Shown: in pieces, positions 35,192 to 46,044 of the stretch | How the letters are laid out: every line of letters starts with the position of its first letter | Position numbering within the stretch: the first letter of the stretch is position 1 | Assembly (NCBI GenBank): GCA_039881145.1 | Contig: JAYKKI010000090.1 | Span: 5,987,501 to 6,051,500, forward strand | Length of the DNA stretch: 64,000 nt | Direction of reading: 5' to 3' | Source: Druceiella hillmani | Taxonomy: Eukaryota; Arthropoda; Insecta; Lepidoptera; Hepialidae | Position numbers and translations under genes: made by a program | The notes under the pieces: generated by a model | Told to the model about the DNA's origin: nothing | Database searches by the model: none | The model's input: only the letters and a program-made list of their open reading frames with translations

Positions 35192-35899
35192 ATTTTCAGA
35201 ATTGTAAATATTTATATCAAGTTTCCAAACTCGATGTTCGCCTTGTACCGTTTCCTGTCGGTCTGCAGAGTATTCTCATGTATGTAGGTACATACGTAGG
35301 CGTGAACACTATTCTGTACTATTCAGTTTTAGGCAAAATTTTCTCGTCGCCTTTTAGATTATTGCATAGTCCTACTGGACAACGTTATTTGTTTGCTCTG
35401 TATTTGTATAATTACAAACAATTATTTGTCAAAACTCATTATCAGCTATTTTCAGATTGGTAACTATTTATATAAAGCTTTGTATCTCAATATTGGCATT
35501 CTATTCTTTCCTTTCGTTCCGCAGAATATTTTAATGTATGTACGTATATGACTATTCTGTACTATTTAATTTTCGGCAAAGTAATCGTATCGTCTTTTGA
35601 ATTTTGGCATATTAATTATTAATTGCATTTGTTTGCTCTGTAATTTTATATTTATAAGCAATTATATGACAATACTCATTACTGGCTATTTTCAGATTGG
35701 TAAATATTTATATTAAGCTCTGAAACTGGACATTGGCCTTGTATCGTTTCTTATCCTTCTACAAAGTATTCTCGTGAAGCAATAAGTGAGAATATTTGCA
35801 TACGGATAGGAAATAGGAATACATTTGTAACTAAACTACACCATTTAGTCTTTGGCAAGGTATCTCGTCGTCTTTTAAATTTTCTTCACCTTTTATATT

Positions 35900-35900
<1 letters not shown>
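35192..35900. repeat. Degenerate tandem array, 240-256-bp unit, three copies
   Basis: Units begin ATTTTCAGATTGGTAAATAT at 35192, 35448 and 35688 and share CTGTACTATT, TTTGTTTGCTCTGT and TCATTA..GGCTATT. The third is truncated. The 102-codon frame at 35155-35463 lies in the first unit and is not preserved in the others, so it is not called a gene. Confidence 0.85.

Positions 35901-35962
<62 letters not shown>
35901..35962. repeat. (TACA)n/(TA)n microsatellite
   Basis: ACATACATAC leads into about 25 TA dinucleotides. Confidence 0.95.
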
Positions 35963-35964
<2 letters not shown>

Positions 35965-36455
35965 GTAAGTTGGTTTAAAAACACATACAAGTACAGTTTT
36001 CAAACAAAAAAGACCTTTTTTCCCGAGCACAAACAGTTAAAAAACGCGAAAATGGCTATAGTTACATCATAGTAACACGGTCACATGTAAATAGGACTTC
36101 CATGGGATTTTCGTTAAAATTAAAGAAAAAACTGGCACAATATGTTATTAACAAAAAACACAAAAATTATTTTTACATTTGAATTTGACATTATAATAAT
36201 CTTAACACGGTGAAATTATCTTTAATCAAAAGACCATTCACACCCCACCTTTTTGTTTATTTTTTTTTATTAAAATGTCATATTCTAAGTTTTAAACCGT
36301 ATTTATCTAGATTGAACACATATTATTTGTTCTAGAGCTTATATAATTATGTTATAATTAACAAAACATTATCTGTCTGACACTAAAGTCTATTGAGATT
36401 GCATTATTAAATATAATCTTATTAAAGTATGTATTTTTCTCGTTATATAGTACAT
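35965..36455. other. AT-rich stretch, no gene seen
   Basis: No supported feature. Confidence 0.5.
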
Positions 36456-36529
36456 ACCAGTGCATAATAGTGTATATATGTGTGCTCATATTTTTTATTT
36501 GTTTTTAATGTATAAATACATAAGGCGTG

Positions 36530-37080
36530 CTTATTGCTACAGGGGTCATAATTTGCAGTCATCTAAGGCACCAAGTAAAATACATTGTCTCTTGGGACAC
36601 AGCAACAGATGTGTAAACAACTGTAAAAAAACAGTTAACACAATAACAAATGAAATAGTACGTTGCAAAAAGTAACAGGTACTAATAATAAGTAAAAATA
36701 TATAGGCAAGAATAAAGGGGATGGACTAGATTTAGGAGAAAAACCAAGGAGGAACCATAGAGACTTATGAATGGGGTTCATGAAAATAATTTCTTTTTCA
36801 CACAACCTTTGAATGCACCAATTGATGGTGCATACCAAATATCAGAATCGGCCTTACTCCACAGTTGGACAGCATAAACAGCGAAGGAATATTCTTAGAA
36901 GGAGGTATCATGTTCGCTGATGGAGAAGGAAATTTTCAGAGCAAAGGTCAAGGCCATGCGCCCTTAAGACATAGCATCCAGACCTACGATAATACTTCTA
37001 TACATTAAAGAAAAAGTGTGAACTGATCCTGATCAAATATGAGAAGGAAGAAATTGTAACGCCGACACAATTTTTTCAGA
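36530..37080. other. GC-richer patch, probable transposon remnant with short open frames
   Basis: About 550 bases with composition above background. A 60-codon plus frame at 36826-37008 reads PNIRIGLTPQLDSINSEGIF then LEGGIMFADGEGNFQSKGQG and stops at TAA 37006-37008. No acceptor, start or family was recognised. The stretch 36540-36720, read on the minus strand, resembles a retroposon 3' untranslated region (T-rich with evenly spaced G). Listed as an uncertain remnant. Confidence 0.3.
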
Positions 37081-37097
37081 TAACCTAACCTAAACTT

Positions 37098-37177
37098 ACG
37101 ATATCTATCGTCAATCATATGGTCAACAAATATATATGATATATATATCATATATATTTGTTTGACGATAGATATCG
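37098..37177. repeat. Compound inverted repeat (hairpin of about 80 bases)
   Basis: ACGATATCTATCGTCA at 37098 pairs with TGACGATAGATATCGT at about 37162-37177. A central palindrome (37128-37159, AAATATATATGATATA and complement) lies between. Confidence 0.85.
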
Positions 37178-37179
37178 TT

Positions 37180-37640
37180 ATAAATGTGTGTGTGTGTATT
37201 TATGTATATGACTCTACATATGATCTTTAATTTCTCAAACGTAAAGTATATTTAATAGTTATAATGGTTAAATTTGTTTTCACGTAAGTCGTCAACAAAA
37301 TTTCCCAGAAGACATGTTGAACATATAAAAATTTTGGTCAGAAATTAACCCATATGAACTTAATCTTGTATATTCCTAATAAAATAGTAGCTTATTTCTG
37401 TATGTCAAATTTATGTTACAAAACTATTTTCGTAGATAAAGTCACTATACCTAAATTAAATTATTTCAATCATCGCGCAATTGGTTTTATGCCATCAGTT
37501 TTTGGCATTTTTTTTCTCACGTTAGTCACATTCGAATTTAAACAAATATATTAATGCTTGGATATTCATAATTTTTTAAACATGGGGTGAAAATATAATT
37601 TATTTTCGTCTTTGTCCAAATAAACTAAAATAATATTATA
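37180..37640. other. AT-rich stretch, no gene seen
   Basis: No supported feature. Confidence 0.5.
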
Positions 37641-37643
37641 TAC

Positions 37644-37845
37644 TAAAGTAAACTTATTTTTAATTTTAATTTTATTCGGAAACAATTATATTAATAAAGT
37701 AAACTTATTTTTAATTATAAAGTAAACTTATTTTTAATTTTAATTTTATTCGGAAACAATTATATTAATAAAGTAAACTTATTTTTAATTATAATGTAAA
37801 CTTATTTTTAATTTTAATTTTATTCGGAAACAATTATATTAATAA
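37644..37845. repeat. Tandem array, about 77-bp unit, nearly three copies
   Basis: Each unit combines AAAGTAAACTTATTTTTAAT, a TTTAATTTTATTCGGAAACA section and AATTATATTAAT. Confidence 0.9.
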
Positions 37846-39220
37846 GATATTCTAAACAATATTGCAATATACTATTGCCATTTATGTTTTTTGTAATAAA
37901 ATAAAGACTTTATGATGATTTAAAATTAATTTCAAGGACCGACCGATACAGGATATTCGTTAAATCGACGTTTGACCTACATTTATAAAATGCACATTTG
38001 TATTGTATGCAACTTAGTTGCATTACATTTTTTGTGTAAAAGTAAAAACAAAATGTGATGGTTTAAAATCGGTATGGAGGATAAAATAACAATTAAATAA
38101 ACAATAAAGAATATTATTAATTTCAACGAACTTTATTCAACATAGTTTAAAACATATTTAGAATAATACTTAATTTAATGGTATTACATATTTTATAATA
38201 AAATAAAAACTTCACGATGAATTCAAATAAGTTTTAGGCACCAAACTTCGTTATAAAGGAAGATATTAATTTTAACTACGTTTGTTTTAAATTCAAATAC
38301 ACTTATATACCTAATTTGGTTGGAGTATATTTTTTCTCACAAAATATACGTCGGTTTAAATAAGTTTCAGTAACTCAATACTGATATAAAGGAGGAGGTT
38401 TATTTTATATTCTCTTATTTTACATCTTAAAATACACTATCATCAGTAAGATAATAATTTTTCATTAGGTACTTAAGCCAAGAAACACACATACGGCTGT
38501 CATTTGTATTCCAACTCTTGGGACAAGGAAGAACTGAGAAATTACTTTGGCTTATTTCCATGACGCTCTGTCTGCTTTGTTTCACAAGATGCACGGGCAA
38601 GTGGTTAATAAAACGCTGATGAGATCAAACAGAGAATTAAATACAACAGGAAGGAATACATTCACAATTCAAAGGGATGCGAGCAGTAAGGGTAAATCCA
38701 TATTCCAATATAAGAGTAAATCTATAATCCGATTTTATATACAATTACAACTAACTGACTGAATAGGACTAGATCCTAAAAACCTGTCAAGCACATGTAG
38801 AATTCGTATTACGAGGATTTCGTACACATTTAGACACATATACACACTTAAGAGTACATAGAATTTTTAATTAAACTGTTACCAAATATTAATTTTTCAT
38901 AACGTAAATATATTGTCTAATATTTCTTTCACAGACATGAAACAATGTAAGTTACAAAATACATAATTCCACACAGAATTAAAAATAATTGATTTTTGGA
39001 TTTTTCTTTGTGCTAACAAGGCCTGGCCTAACAAGGCTGTGGTTGGGCGGGCAGACTCGGTGCTCCTCGTTGGGCCAGCAAGGTTTGTGTTTTTACCGTC
39101 CCTTGGCTGACTAACGACGAACAAGGGGCGGGTTTTTTCCAGACTGGGTTAATTCGATTACAACTGAAGGTCAAATCCTTGTGATGCACGACACGGGCAT
39201 TTTTAAATTTTTTTTATAGG
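37846..39220. other. No gene; diverged repeats and one GC-richer patch
   Basis: Diverged direct repeats (AATAAAATAAA.ACTT.A.GATGA) recur near 37898, 38198 and 38340. A GC-richer patch at 39015-39135 contains AACAAGGCCTGGCCTAACAAGG. Frames here (for example 38547-38762 plus, 38897-39124 minus) have no recognisable domain, though GAGCAGTAAGG near 38688 is donor-like. Confidence 0.4.
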
Positions 39221-39224
39221 TCGC

Positions 39225-39500
39225 CTAGAAGTACATTTAGGTTTTGCTGATCGGTGAGTAAGATTATTGTACAAAAAATCACTTTATCTTTTTGTTGCGT
39301 AAACCAAAAACCTTGACATTTTTTCAGCAATGTAAGCCTTATAGGTTTCTGTTTATGGCATTAATTTCAAATTGATATCTTAAGCTGTTTCTGAGAAAAA
39401 GAGCTTTGAAAAGCAAACGGACGAACGGAGGTACACACAACCAAGTGATCTTATAAGGTTTCCATTTTTTATAATTTTGAGGGAATCCTAAGAATTCCAC
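39225..39500 (-). repeat. Dispersed CGGAACCCT-type repeat, diverged
   Basis: Minus orientation: TTTCTGAGAAAAAGAGC..GCAAACGGACGAACGGAGG..AAGTGATCTTATAAGGTTTCC..GAGGGAATCCTAAG. Confidence 0.65.
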
Positions 39501-41025
39501 AAGTTTATACAAAAACTTCATGCATGTAAAGTATCTCTGGACTTGATGAATTTGGTATGAGAAGGAGAAGACAGAAGGAAGGTGAGGAAGGAAATGAAAA
39601 ATAAGGCTTTATAATAAATTAGTATATTTAACTTGCAATTTAAAAATTTTGAATTAAACGAATTAATAATTTGTCTCGATCGATACAATACTGTCAACGT
39701 TTTCTGGGATAAATGGAAAGGTACTTTCCTATGACTACACTATAGACAGTTTTTCATATTTTTAAAGTGTTCAAATTTACGCACGAAAAAAACTGAGTAT
39801 TTGACTTGAAGCTGAAGACTTATTCCTATGTATTGAAATACTTTTACTGCATATCTCGTAGCTAATAAATATGAACGTATTTATATCCGTAAGATATATT
39901 TTCAGCTTTAAAAAAAGATATATATATATATATAGTGTATCAAAATATGTATTTTATTTATATACGTCATTATGTGCATAAAATAATAGATATGTTCTTT
40001 GAAATAATATTTTTGAACACTTCCTAAATGGGTGTTGCATTAAAAATTATATAAGAAATCTTGTATATCGTTAGAATGTTTTTTAAGAGATTGTTTTCGT
40101 AATGTACCTCAATAATAGATATGCGTTCGACTCAACAAGTTATTACATTTCAACACTGCTAATTGTAATTAATACATTGCTCTTAAGTAACTGATCAAAT
40201 AATGCGTTATACTCTAAATATCAACAACATTTATGTTTGTTTAAAATTAAAACTAAACAAAACTACTAAAGTACAATGAACCGTCAATCAAGATGATAAG
40301 ACGTGAACACTACGTCTATCGCCCATATACGTCCTGTTCTATGAGCAGCGAAAAACAATGTCGATAAGGCGGTGCAAGTAAATATTCACATAGGCCATTG
40401 TCAAAATCGTATATTGATTACATCACTAATACACAGTTATTTCTTATAAAAAACTATTTTAAACACCAGATCACCTCCAAAAAACCAGTAGGTTATGAGT
40501 ACGATGTCTTTTGTGACTTGTTTCACAGTTTCTTGTGAGGTTATCTCGTTCATTCTTTAACGAATGTTCGAATTGTGGTATTAATTTTCACTTTTACGAC
40601 TTAACATTTCGAAGGCGTCGTTTGTATTATAAGTGAAATCATTCGTACTCTTGATATTTGTTTTTTCTGCCTTTACGTTTTGATTTATGGGCAAAATTTG
40701 CTTCAATATATTTAAATTATTACTTTTATTAGATAGAATCTGTTAGCTATAAAACCTCTTAGATATTTCTTTCTCGACGTAGCGTCTGAGGTATCTCTTT
40801 GAAGTTGCCCACTTGATCAGTACTACTCGATTTAGTCGAACGAGTAGACGGGGGCGCCTCCTTGAAGCGAATAACTAAAGTGAGCACTTGAAAAAGCGTT
40901 ACTTGCAATCTTTGATTCAATCAATAAAGCTCAAGAGAAAGTTAACGCCTATATGACTCACATTGAGTCATTGAGCCCCTGAGATGCATAACCAGTGAAT
41001 GGCGTAACTAAATCTACAGCACTTC
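39501..41025. other. AT-rich stretch with one GC-richer patch; no gene seen
   Basis: The patch at about 40780-40900 (GTAGACGGGGGCGCCTCC) has an imperfect hairpin CTCGATTTAGTCGAACGAG. I checked it for a tRNA cloverleaf and did not find one. A short (TA)n lies at 39913-39934. Confidence 0.4.
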
Positions 41026-41027
41026 AG

Positions 41028-41102
41028 AATTTTATATGGTTTTTTTATTTGATAATTTTATATGGTTTTTTATTTAATAATTTTATATGGTTTTTTTAAT
41101 TG
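41028..41102. repeat. Minisatellite, about 27-bp unit, three copies
   Basis: ATTTTATATGGTTTTTTTAT repeated three times with small length changes. Confidence 0.9.
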
Positions 41103-41985
41103 AATTTTTGTGATTTGATACTTAAGTAATTATATTTCACAACAGGATGAAACATTTTCTAGTTTCATTTTTATTTGTGTTCTTGTCTATTAACTGGAAA
41201 TAATTGTATTTACTCACGCAAATAATTGTATTTAAAGTCGCATTTATTCAACTAATTTTAATAAACAAGATGTTACGAGGAAGAAATAAAATTTCAGAGT
41301 TTGAGCAAGCGAAAGACAATTCTGTAAAATCTAATTTCGTAAAAGAAAAGGAACTAATCTTTTATTTACACTTATAATGTGAAATATTTCATTAAAATAT
41401 CACAATTAGTTTTTTGTTAAATAAAAAGTAAAAGGTAAATAAAAAGGACAAGAAATGATTCGCACTTACGTAATGACCGAAGAGCTTCGTAATTTATTAG
41501 CATGGGAAGGTTAATTTTTAATTAATTAATTATTAGTTTAAAACTATATTGAAAAAATTTGTTTCGTTGAGAGATGTAACTTGTTTCCATTAAATATTGT
41601 TTATATTGGGATAAGTTTATTTAAAAAGTTACATGGTAATATTGAAAAACATCTTGATTAAAAATAGTTTATAATTCACAATTTAAAAGAATTTGCTACA
41701 GATTTGCATTGTGAACATATTTTTACTTGAATAACTAGTGATTAAGAGTGCAATGAAAATAAAAATTACCGACTTTCAAGTCTGTTTTGGTAAGTTTCAG
41801 TCTTTCATTTTTTAATTCCTATTAGTCTATTCAGTAAGTGGAAAGTTTATGAATTTAAAGAAAGACAATTTTTTTTCCAAATTTTCATTGCAACTTCAAT
41901 ACCGGTAGCCTATAACTTTGTACCAAAATGTTACTAAATGTACCATAAAAAAAATAATTGTTTTTCATACAATAATTGTATTTAT
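41103..41985. other. AT-rich stretch, no gene seen
   Basis: No supported feature; probably intron of the minus-strand Zasp gene. Confidence 0.5.
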
Positions 41986-41991
41986 ATAAAC

Positions 41992-42251
41992 TGATAAGTA
42001 TATAATTATTTATGACGTTCATATTTTGTTATTTGTTTTCAGAATTTAGATCAGAATTAAAATCTAAGAAGCTGAACATTACCCCAAAAATGCATGTTAT
42101 ACAGGCAAATACCAGTTGGTAAATTTTATTTGTCAAATATTTCTGCATAACGTTATAATACGGAGTATTGAAGGTAGTTAAACACTAGAGGTGTTATGCC
42201 GGTGGAAAATGAACCCATTGAGACAATGGCTGATGTAGAGTTATGTTTATT
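41992..42251 (+). repeat. Repeat copy 1 of a pair flanking the Zasp exon
   Basis: Shares with 43990-44255, in order: ATTTATGACGTTCATATTTTG, ATTTTATTTGT..AAATA, CATAACG, GTTATGCCGGTGGAAAATGAA, GAGACAATG, TGATGTAGAGTTATGTTTATT. Identity is roughly 75% by eye. Confidence 0.75.
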
Positions 42252-42424
42252 TAGTATATACAGTATATTAACACCTTGAGATCTTCTTTAGAAAGTCTAA
42301 ATAAGTTCAGACGATGTATATTGATTAAATAATTTGTATCTATAGTCAACCAAGTGTGTTCCTTTTACCACAAATCCTCCATCTGCCTGCTGTTTACAAC
42401 AATTAACGGTGAGGTGTTACTTAC

Positions 42425-42566
42425 CCGACAGCGCCATTGTTGAGCTGGTGCACGTGCTTGCTCAGCGTCTCCTGGATGTTCTGCTGGGAGTAGAGGCCGA
42501 TTGGCGAATTGAATTGCTTGTGGACTATCCTCGGACCGGGCGACATTTTGGATTCGTTCGTTATCA
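42425..42566 (-). CDS. Zasp: Zasp-family protein, exon with the ZM motif
   Basis: Zasp proteins (ALP/Enigma family; PDZ, ZM and LIM domains) bind alpha-actinin and hold the muscle Z-disc together. This exon encodes the ZM motif. From ATG at 42544-42546 the minus strand reads MSPGPRIVHKQFNSPIGLYS, then QQNIQETLSKHVHQLNNGAV, then GG before a GTAAGTAAC donor at 42424-42416. VHKQFNSPIGLYS followed by a QNI.ETL stretch is the hallmark of ZM regions. Upstream of the ATG the frame stays open as ITNESK to a good acceptor (TTCGTTCGTTCCAG, exon from 42566). The exon can therefore be internal (142 bases) or, through its own ATG, start a short PDZ-less isoform. No mutation is seen. Codon use is G+C-richer than the surroundings. 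No other exon of the gene is recognisable, so its introns here must be very long. I cannot say which Zasp paralogue it is. Confidence 0.9.
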
Positions 42567-42679
42567 CTGGAACGAACGAATTGTTTATTTATTTTTTGGA
42601 AAACCTAATACCAACTTGCACATTTACATAAAGCGTTGGAAATATGGAAATAGCATGACAACAAATGATTATACAATGT

Positions 42680-42905
42680 AATATAAAACAGAATATGACA
42701 GAAGTACGCAGTATTAAGAAAAAAATGTCCCTTTAATTAGTGATCAGTCATGAATCACTAAACAATTCCATAACCCCTTTTTTGAAGCGAACAATGGCGC
42801 AGAAAAAAATATCGTAACGCATTGTTGATCAATGTGAATGCACGAAAAATATGTGAACGCTGCTCTAGGTAGGTGAAATAAACTATAACATCACCCTCTC
42901 ACGTT
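42680..42905 (+). repeat. Dispersed repeat shared with 22.79-23.07 kb
   Basis: Landmarks AATTCCATAACCCC, GCATTGTTGATCAATGTG, GCTGCTCTAGGTAGGTGAAATAAACT align in order with the 22.8-kb copy. It lies just upstream of the Zasp exon on the gene's strand. Confidence 0.65.
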
Positions 42906-42944
42906 GCAGCTAGGTAACAGTTATGTAACGTTTGTTGATGAAGT

Positions 42945-43420
42945 TTTAAGGATTCATTACCTCAAAAGGAAAAACGGAACCCTTCACAATTAAATGAAAC
43001 TACGTGATGTGGTATTATTTTGACTTCTTTAAGATTACTGATTATCTTTGCTAATAGCCCACCTGGAGATGTTGTAATACAACGAAACCTAGGTCGTGGT
43101 AAAGAACTTAAAGAAAGTAGAAATAATACTACGCCACGTAGTTTCATTTAATTGTGAATAATGAATTTCTACAAAATTAATGCCAAATATATTCAATAAC
43201 GGAACCCTTATTAGATCACGTACCTGCCTGTCGTTCCATCTGTCACAGCCGTTTTTCTCAGAAAACGCTTGAAGTAGAAACTTAAATTTCGGTATAATAA
43301 TAATAAAACATGTTAACCTGTAGATATAGTATGTCAAAAGCTGACACTCAAGAATATTTATATGGAAATTGTATGGGGATGTTTGGACAAATTTTCTTTT
43401 GAAGTATTAACAGGAGTTTT
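42945..43420 (+). repeat. Dispersed CGGAACCCT-type repeat split by palindromic element C
   Basis: TTAAGGATTCATTACCTCAAAAGG..AAACGGAACCCTT is interrupted at 42984 and resumes at 43199 with ACGGAACCCTTATTAGATCACG..CACAGCCGTTTTTCTCAGAAAACGCTTGAAG. Removing the insert and one copy of the direct repeat restores a normal family member. Confidence 0.85.
42985..43198 (-). mobile_element. Palindromic element copy C, nested insertion with exact 11-12-bp target duplication
   Basis: CACAATTAAATGAAACTACG opens the first arm, which is internally deleted. The second arm starts near 43042 and ends ..CGTAGTTTCATTTAATTGTG at about 43156. The tail follows and ends CCAAATATATTCAATA. AACGGAACCCTT occurs immediately on both sides (42973-42984 and 43198-43209). 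Since the host repeat normally has this word once, it is a target-site duplication. Orientation is given by the tail, defined here as the 5' end. Confidence 0.88.
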
Positions 43421-43989
43421 GTTTAATTCCGTATTTAGTGAGGTGTATTATTTGAAAGAACTAATAATAATGGCCTCAAATTTTTTTCTTAATTTTAGAT
43501 AGTATATCTTCAAAGTTATACTGAAAAATATAGAAATAATTAGGAGTGGGCTCATTATTTCTCAAAGAACTCGACCTTAAATTATGACATAAAAGGGTTT
43601 TCAGAAGCATACTCAATGGTTGCAGGAAAACTGAAACGATTATCCTAGATCTTATATTTTTTTTTAAAACTAGGAATATAACAGTAAATATATTTACGTT
43701 ATGAAACATTATGTACTTTAATGGAAATACTATGTGTATGGAAATCTTATAGTGCCTCAGGTTTTTTTAAAGTCAGTTTAATGTGAACATGAATTAAATT
43801 AGACATATCCCTTTTCATAGGTGTCACAGGTGTGATTAAACGGAAAATAAGTGTTTCTGACAGTTGTGATTGCAAAAATTAAGCAATAATTTTATTTAAT
43901 CACTAATTAGCTAGTCATTTATTCGTAAATGCCGTTGAGTCTAATACAGAAATCTTATATTAAACATATTTAAATAAATAAGTAAATCT

Positions 43990-44255
43990 ATAGTCATTTA
44001 TGATGTTCATATTTTGTCTTTTATTTTGAAATAAAGAGCAAATGTCTAGAGATCAGAATCAGAATATGAGAATCGGAATATTAACTCGAAAATGTACCTT
44101 TTACAAGCGAGTTTTTCTTGGAAGATTTTATTTGTTAAATAAATCTTCATAACGCTACAATATGGGGAAGTTAAAGGCAATTAGATCCCAGGGGTTTTAC
44201 GCCGGTGGAAAATGAATACATTAAGACAATGCCTGATGTAGAGTTATGTTTATTC
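43990..44255 (+). repeat. Repeat copy 2 of a pair flanking the Zasp exon
   Basis: Same landmark order as 41992-42251; ends TTTACGCCGGTGGAAAATGA..TGATGTAGAGTTATGTTTATT. Confidence 0.75.
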
Positions 44256-44878
44256 ATGCAGCGAAGCAAATATTTTTCATTTTACCTCAGGGTGTATTTT
44301 GAGGTTGAGCTGTATATCACAAGCATCGTGCTTGTCTTACATAATTGGAACATTATCAATTTAGCGCAATGAGAACGAATCTGTCCATGTATTCTTTTAG
44401 AAACAGTCAGCGATTTTTTAATATTAAGTTAAGGGTTACAGAAATTAGAAAATTGTTTCCCCTACTATCTGTCTTACATGGTTCCCCTTGCCTTTTTTGT
44501 TTGAATTATCAATGTGTCGTGTAATAATAATATTTCTAAAGAATTTAAAAATATTTCTCTCGTACTTTAAATAACACTCCAATAAATACTATATCAAGTG
44601 TGATGTCCCCGTTTCTTTTTCAATCTTTCAAAACTTTTCAGGTTTAAGAAAAGATTTAACTTGTATTTTGAAATAAATAATACTGTATTTTCATGAAGTG
44701 TAAACAGGAATTTCAGAATGAAAGAAAATAGATTTACGACGTAAATTTTATGGTAAAAAGCTGAACTAAATCAATTAGATAGAGTGTATTAGTAAAATCT
44801 ATTAAAAAGTGATTTAATAACATTTTATATTTATTTGCTTCATTTTTAACACAACATATATGTACAATAGGCTATTTT
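44256..44878. other. AT-rich stretch, no gene seen
   Basis: No supported feature. Confidence 0.55.
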
Positions 44879-44881
44879 TTC

Positions 44882-45283
44882 ATAATTAAGAGCAATCATT
44901 TCTAGTTAACAATGGCTAAAGAATGTAAGCTATTAGTTCTGAGGTCGACTGCAAAATATTACAATTACTATAACATTTGTAAACCGTCTACAACTTATTC
45001 TTAATTAAGAGTAATCTTTTCTAATTAATCATGGCTTAGAAATGTAAAAAATTGATTCTCAGGTGAATTACAGAATATTATAATTACTGTAACATTTATA
45101 CATCGTATACAATTTCCTAATTAAGCAATTAGTTCTGAGGTGAACCGTAAAATATTACAATTAACATTTATACATCGTCTGCAATTTATTCCTAATTAAG
45201 AGCAATCTTTTCTAGTCAATCATGGTTTAGGAATGTAAGCAATTAATTCTGAGGTAAACTGCAGAATATTACAATTATATAAC

Positions 45284-45342
<59 letters not shown>

Positions 45343-45465
45343 ATATATAGTCTACAATTTATTCCTAATTAAGAGTAATCTTTTCTAGTTAATCATGGCT
45401 TGGAAATGTAAGCAATTAATTCCGAGGTGGACTGCAAAGTATTGTAATTACTATAACATGGATCA
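44882..45465. repeat. Degenerate tandem array, about 125-bp unit, five copies
   Basis: Units carry TTAAGAGTAATCTTTTCTAGTTAATCATGGCTTAG, AATGTAAGCAATTAATTCTGAGGT, ACTGCAAAATATTACAATTA and ACATTTATA. One unit (near 45120) lacks the first section; another has a (TA)n expansion inside its ACATTTATA part. Confidence 0.9.
45288..45334. repeat. (TA)n microsatellite inside a tandem unit
   Basis: About 23 TA dinucleotides, grown from the TATATA already present in the 125-bp unit. Confidence 0.95.
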
Positions 45466-46040
45466 AAATTTTGTTAAATAAAATTAAGAAAAAAAACAAT
45501 ACATGTAATGACGATTTTTCATAAAAATAGCTGTAGTGTGTTATATCGAGAAAAATTTGAAAAAGAAGAGGCATAAAGGAAAACAAAATGTGGATGGAAG
45601 GAAAATAGCACGAGTGAAGTCAAGATACGTTTATAATTTTTTCCAACGATTTTTATGGACTATGAATTTTTAAATATGAGATTTAATGAATATAATTATT
45701 TAGTGGCGTAAAAGAGGAGGGATATTCATAAAATAGCGAATATTTATTATTTTTTTCGAAATATAAATAAAATATATTTTTTTTTAAGTTAAAGCTATAA
45801 ATTTTATTAGAGTCTTTGCATATTTGAAAAGTTAGATTCTTAGTACAAATTTGCAATAAATTGTATGTTTTATTGTCAAATATAGTTTATGATACTTGAA
45901 TAAGAAATGTTAAAATTGGAAACTCATCGAGAAAATGTTGACAGTCCCTAAAATTAGAGACTTATAATGTTACTTGTACCCGATTATTTTATTATTATTT
46001 ATAAAAAAATATACCCTTCATGAATTAGGACCCTGTTCAT
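45466..46040. other. AT-rich stretch, no gene seen
   Basis: No supported feature. Confidence 0.55.
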
Positions 46041-46044
46041 ATAG

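Noticed and set aside
35155..35463. 102-codon frame
   Set aside because: It lies in the first unit of a degenerate tandem array and is not conserved in the second or third unit.
40780..40900. Possible tRNA or structured RNA in a GC-rich patch
   Set aside because: Only one imperfect hairpin; no cloverleaf, and no A- and B-box pair at tRNA spacing.
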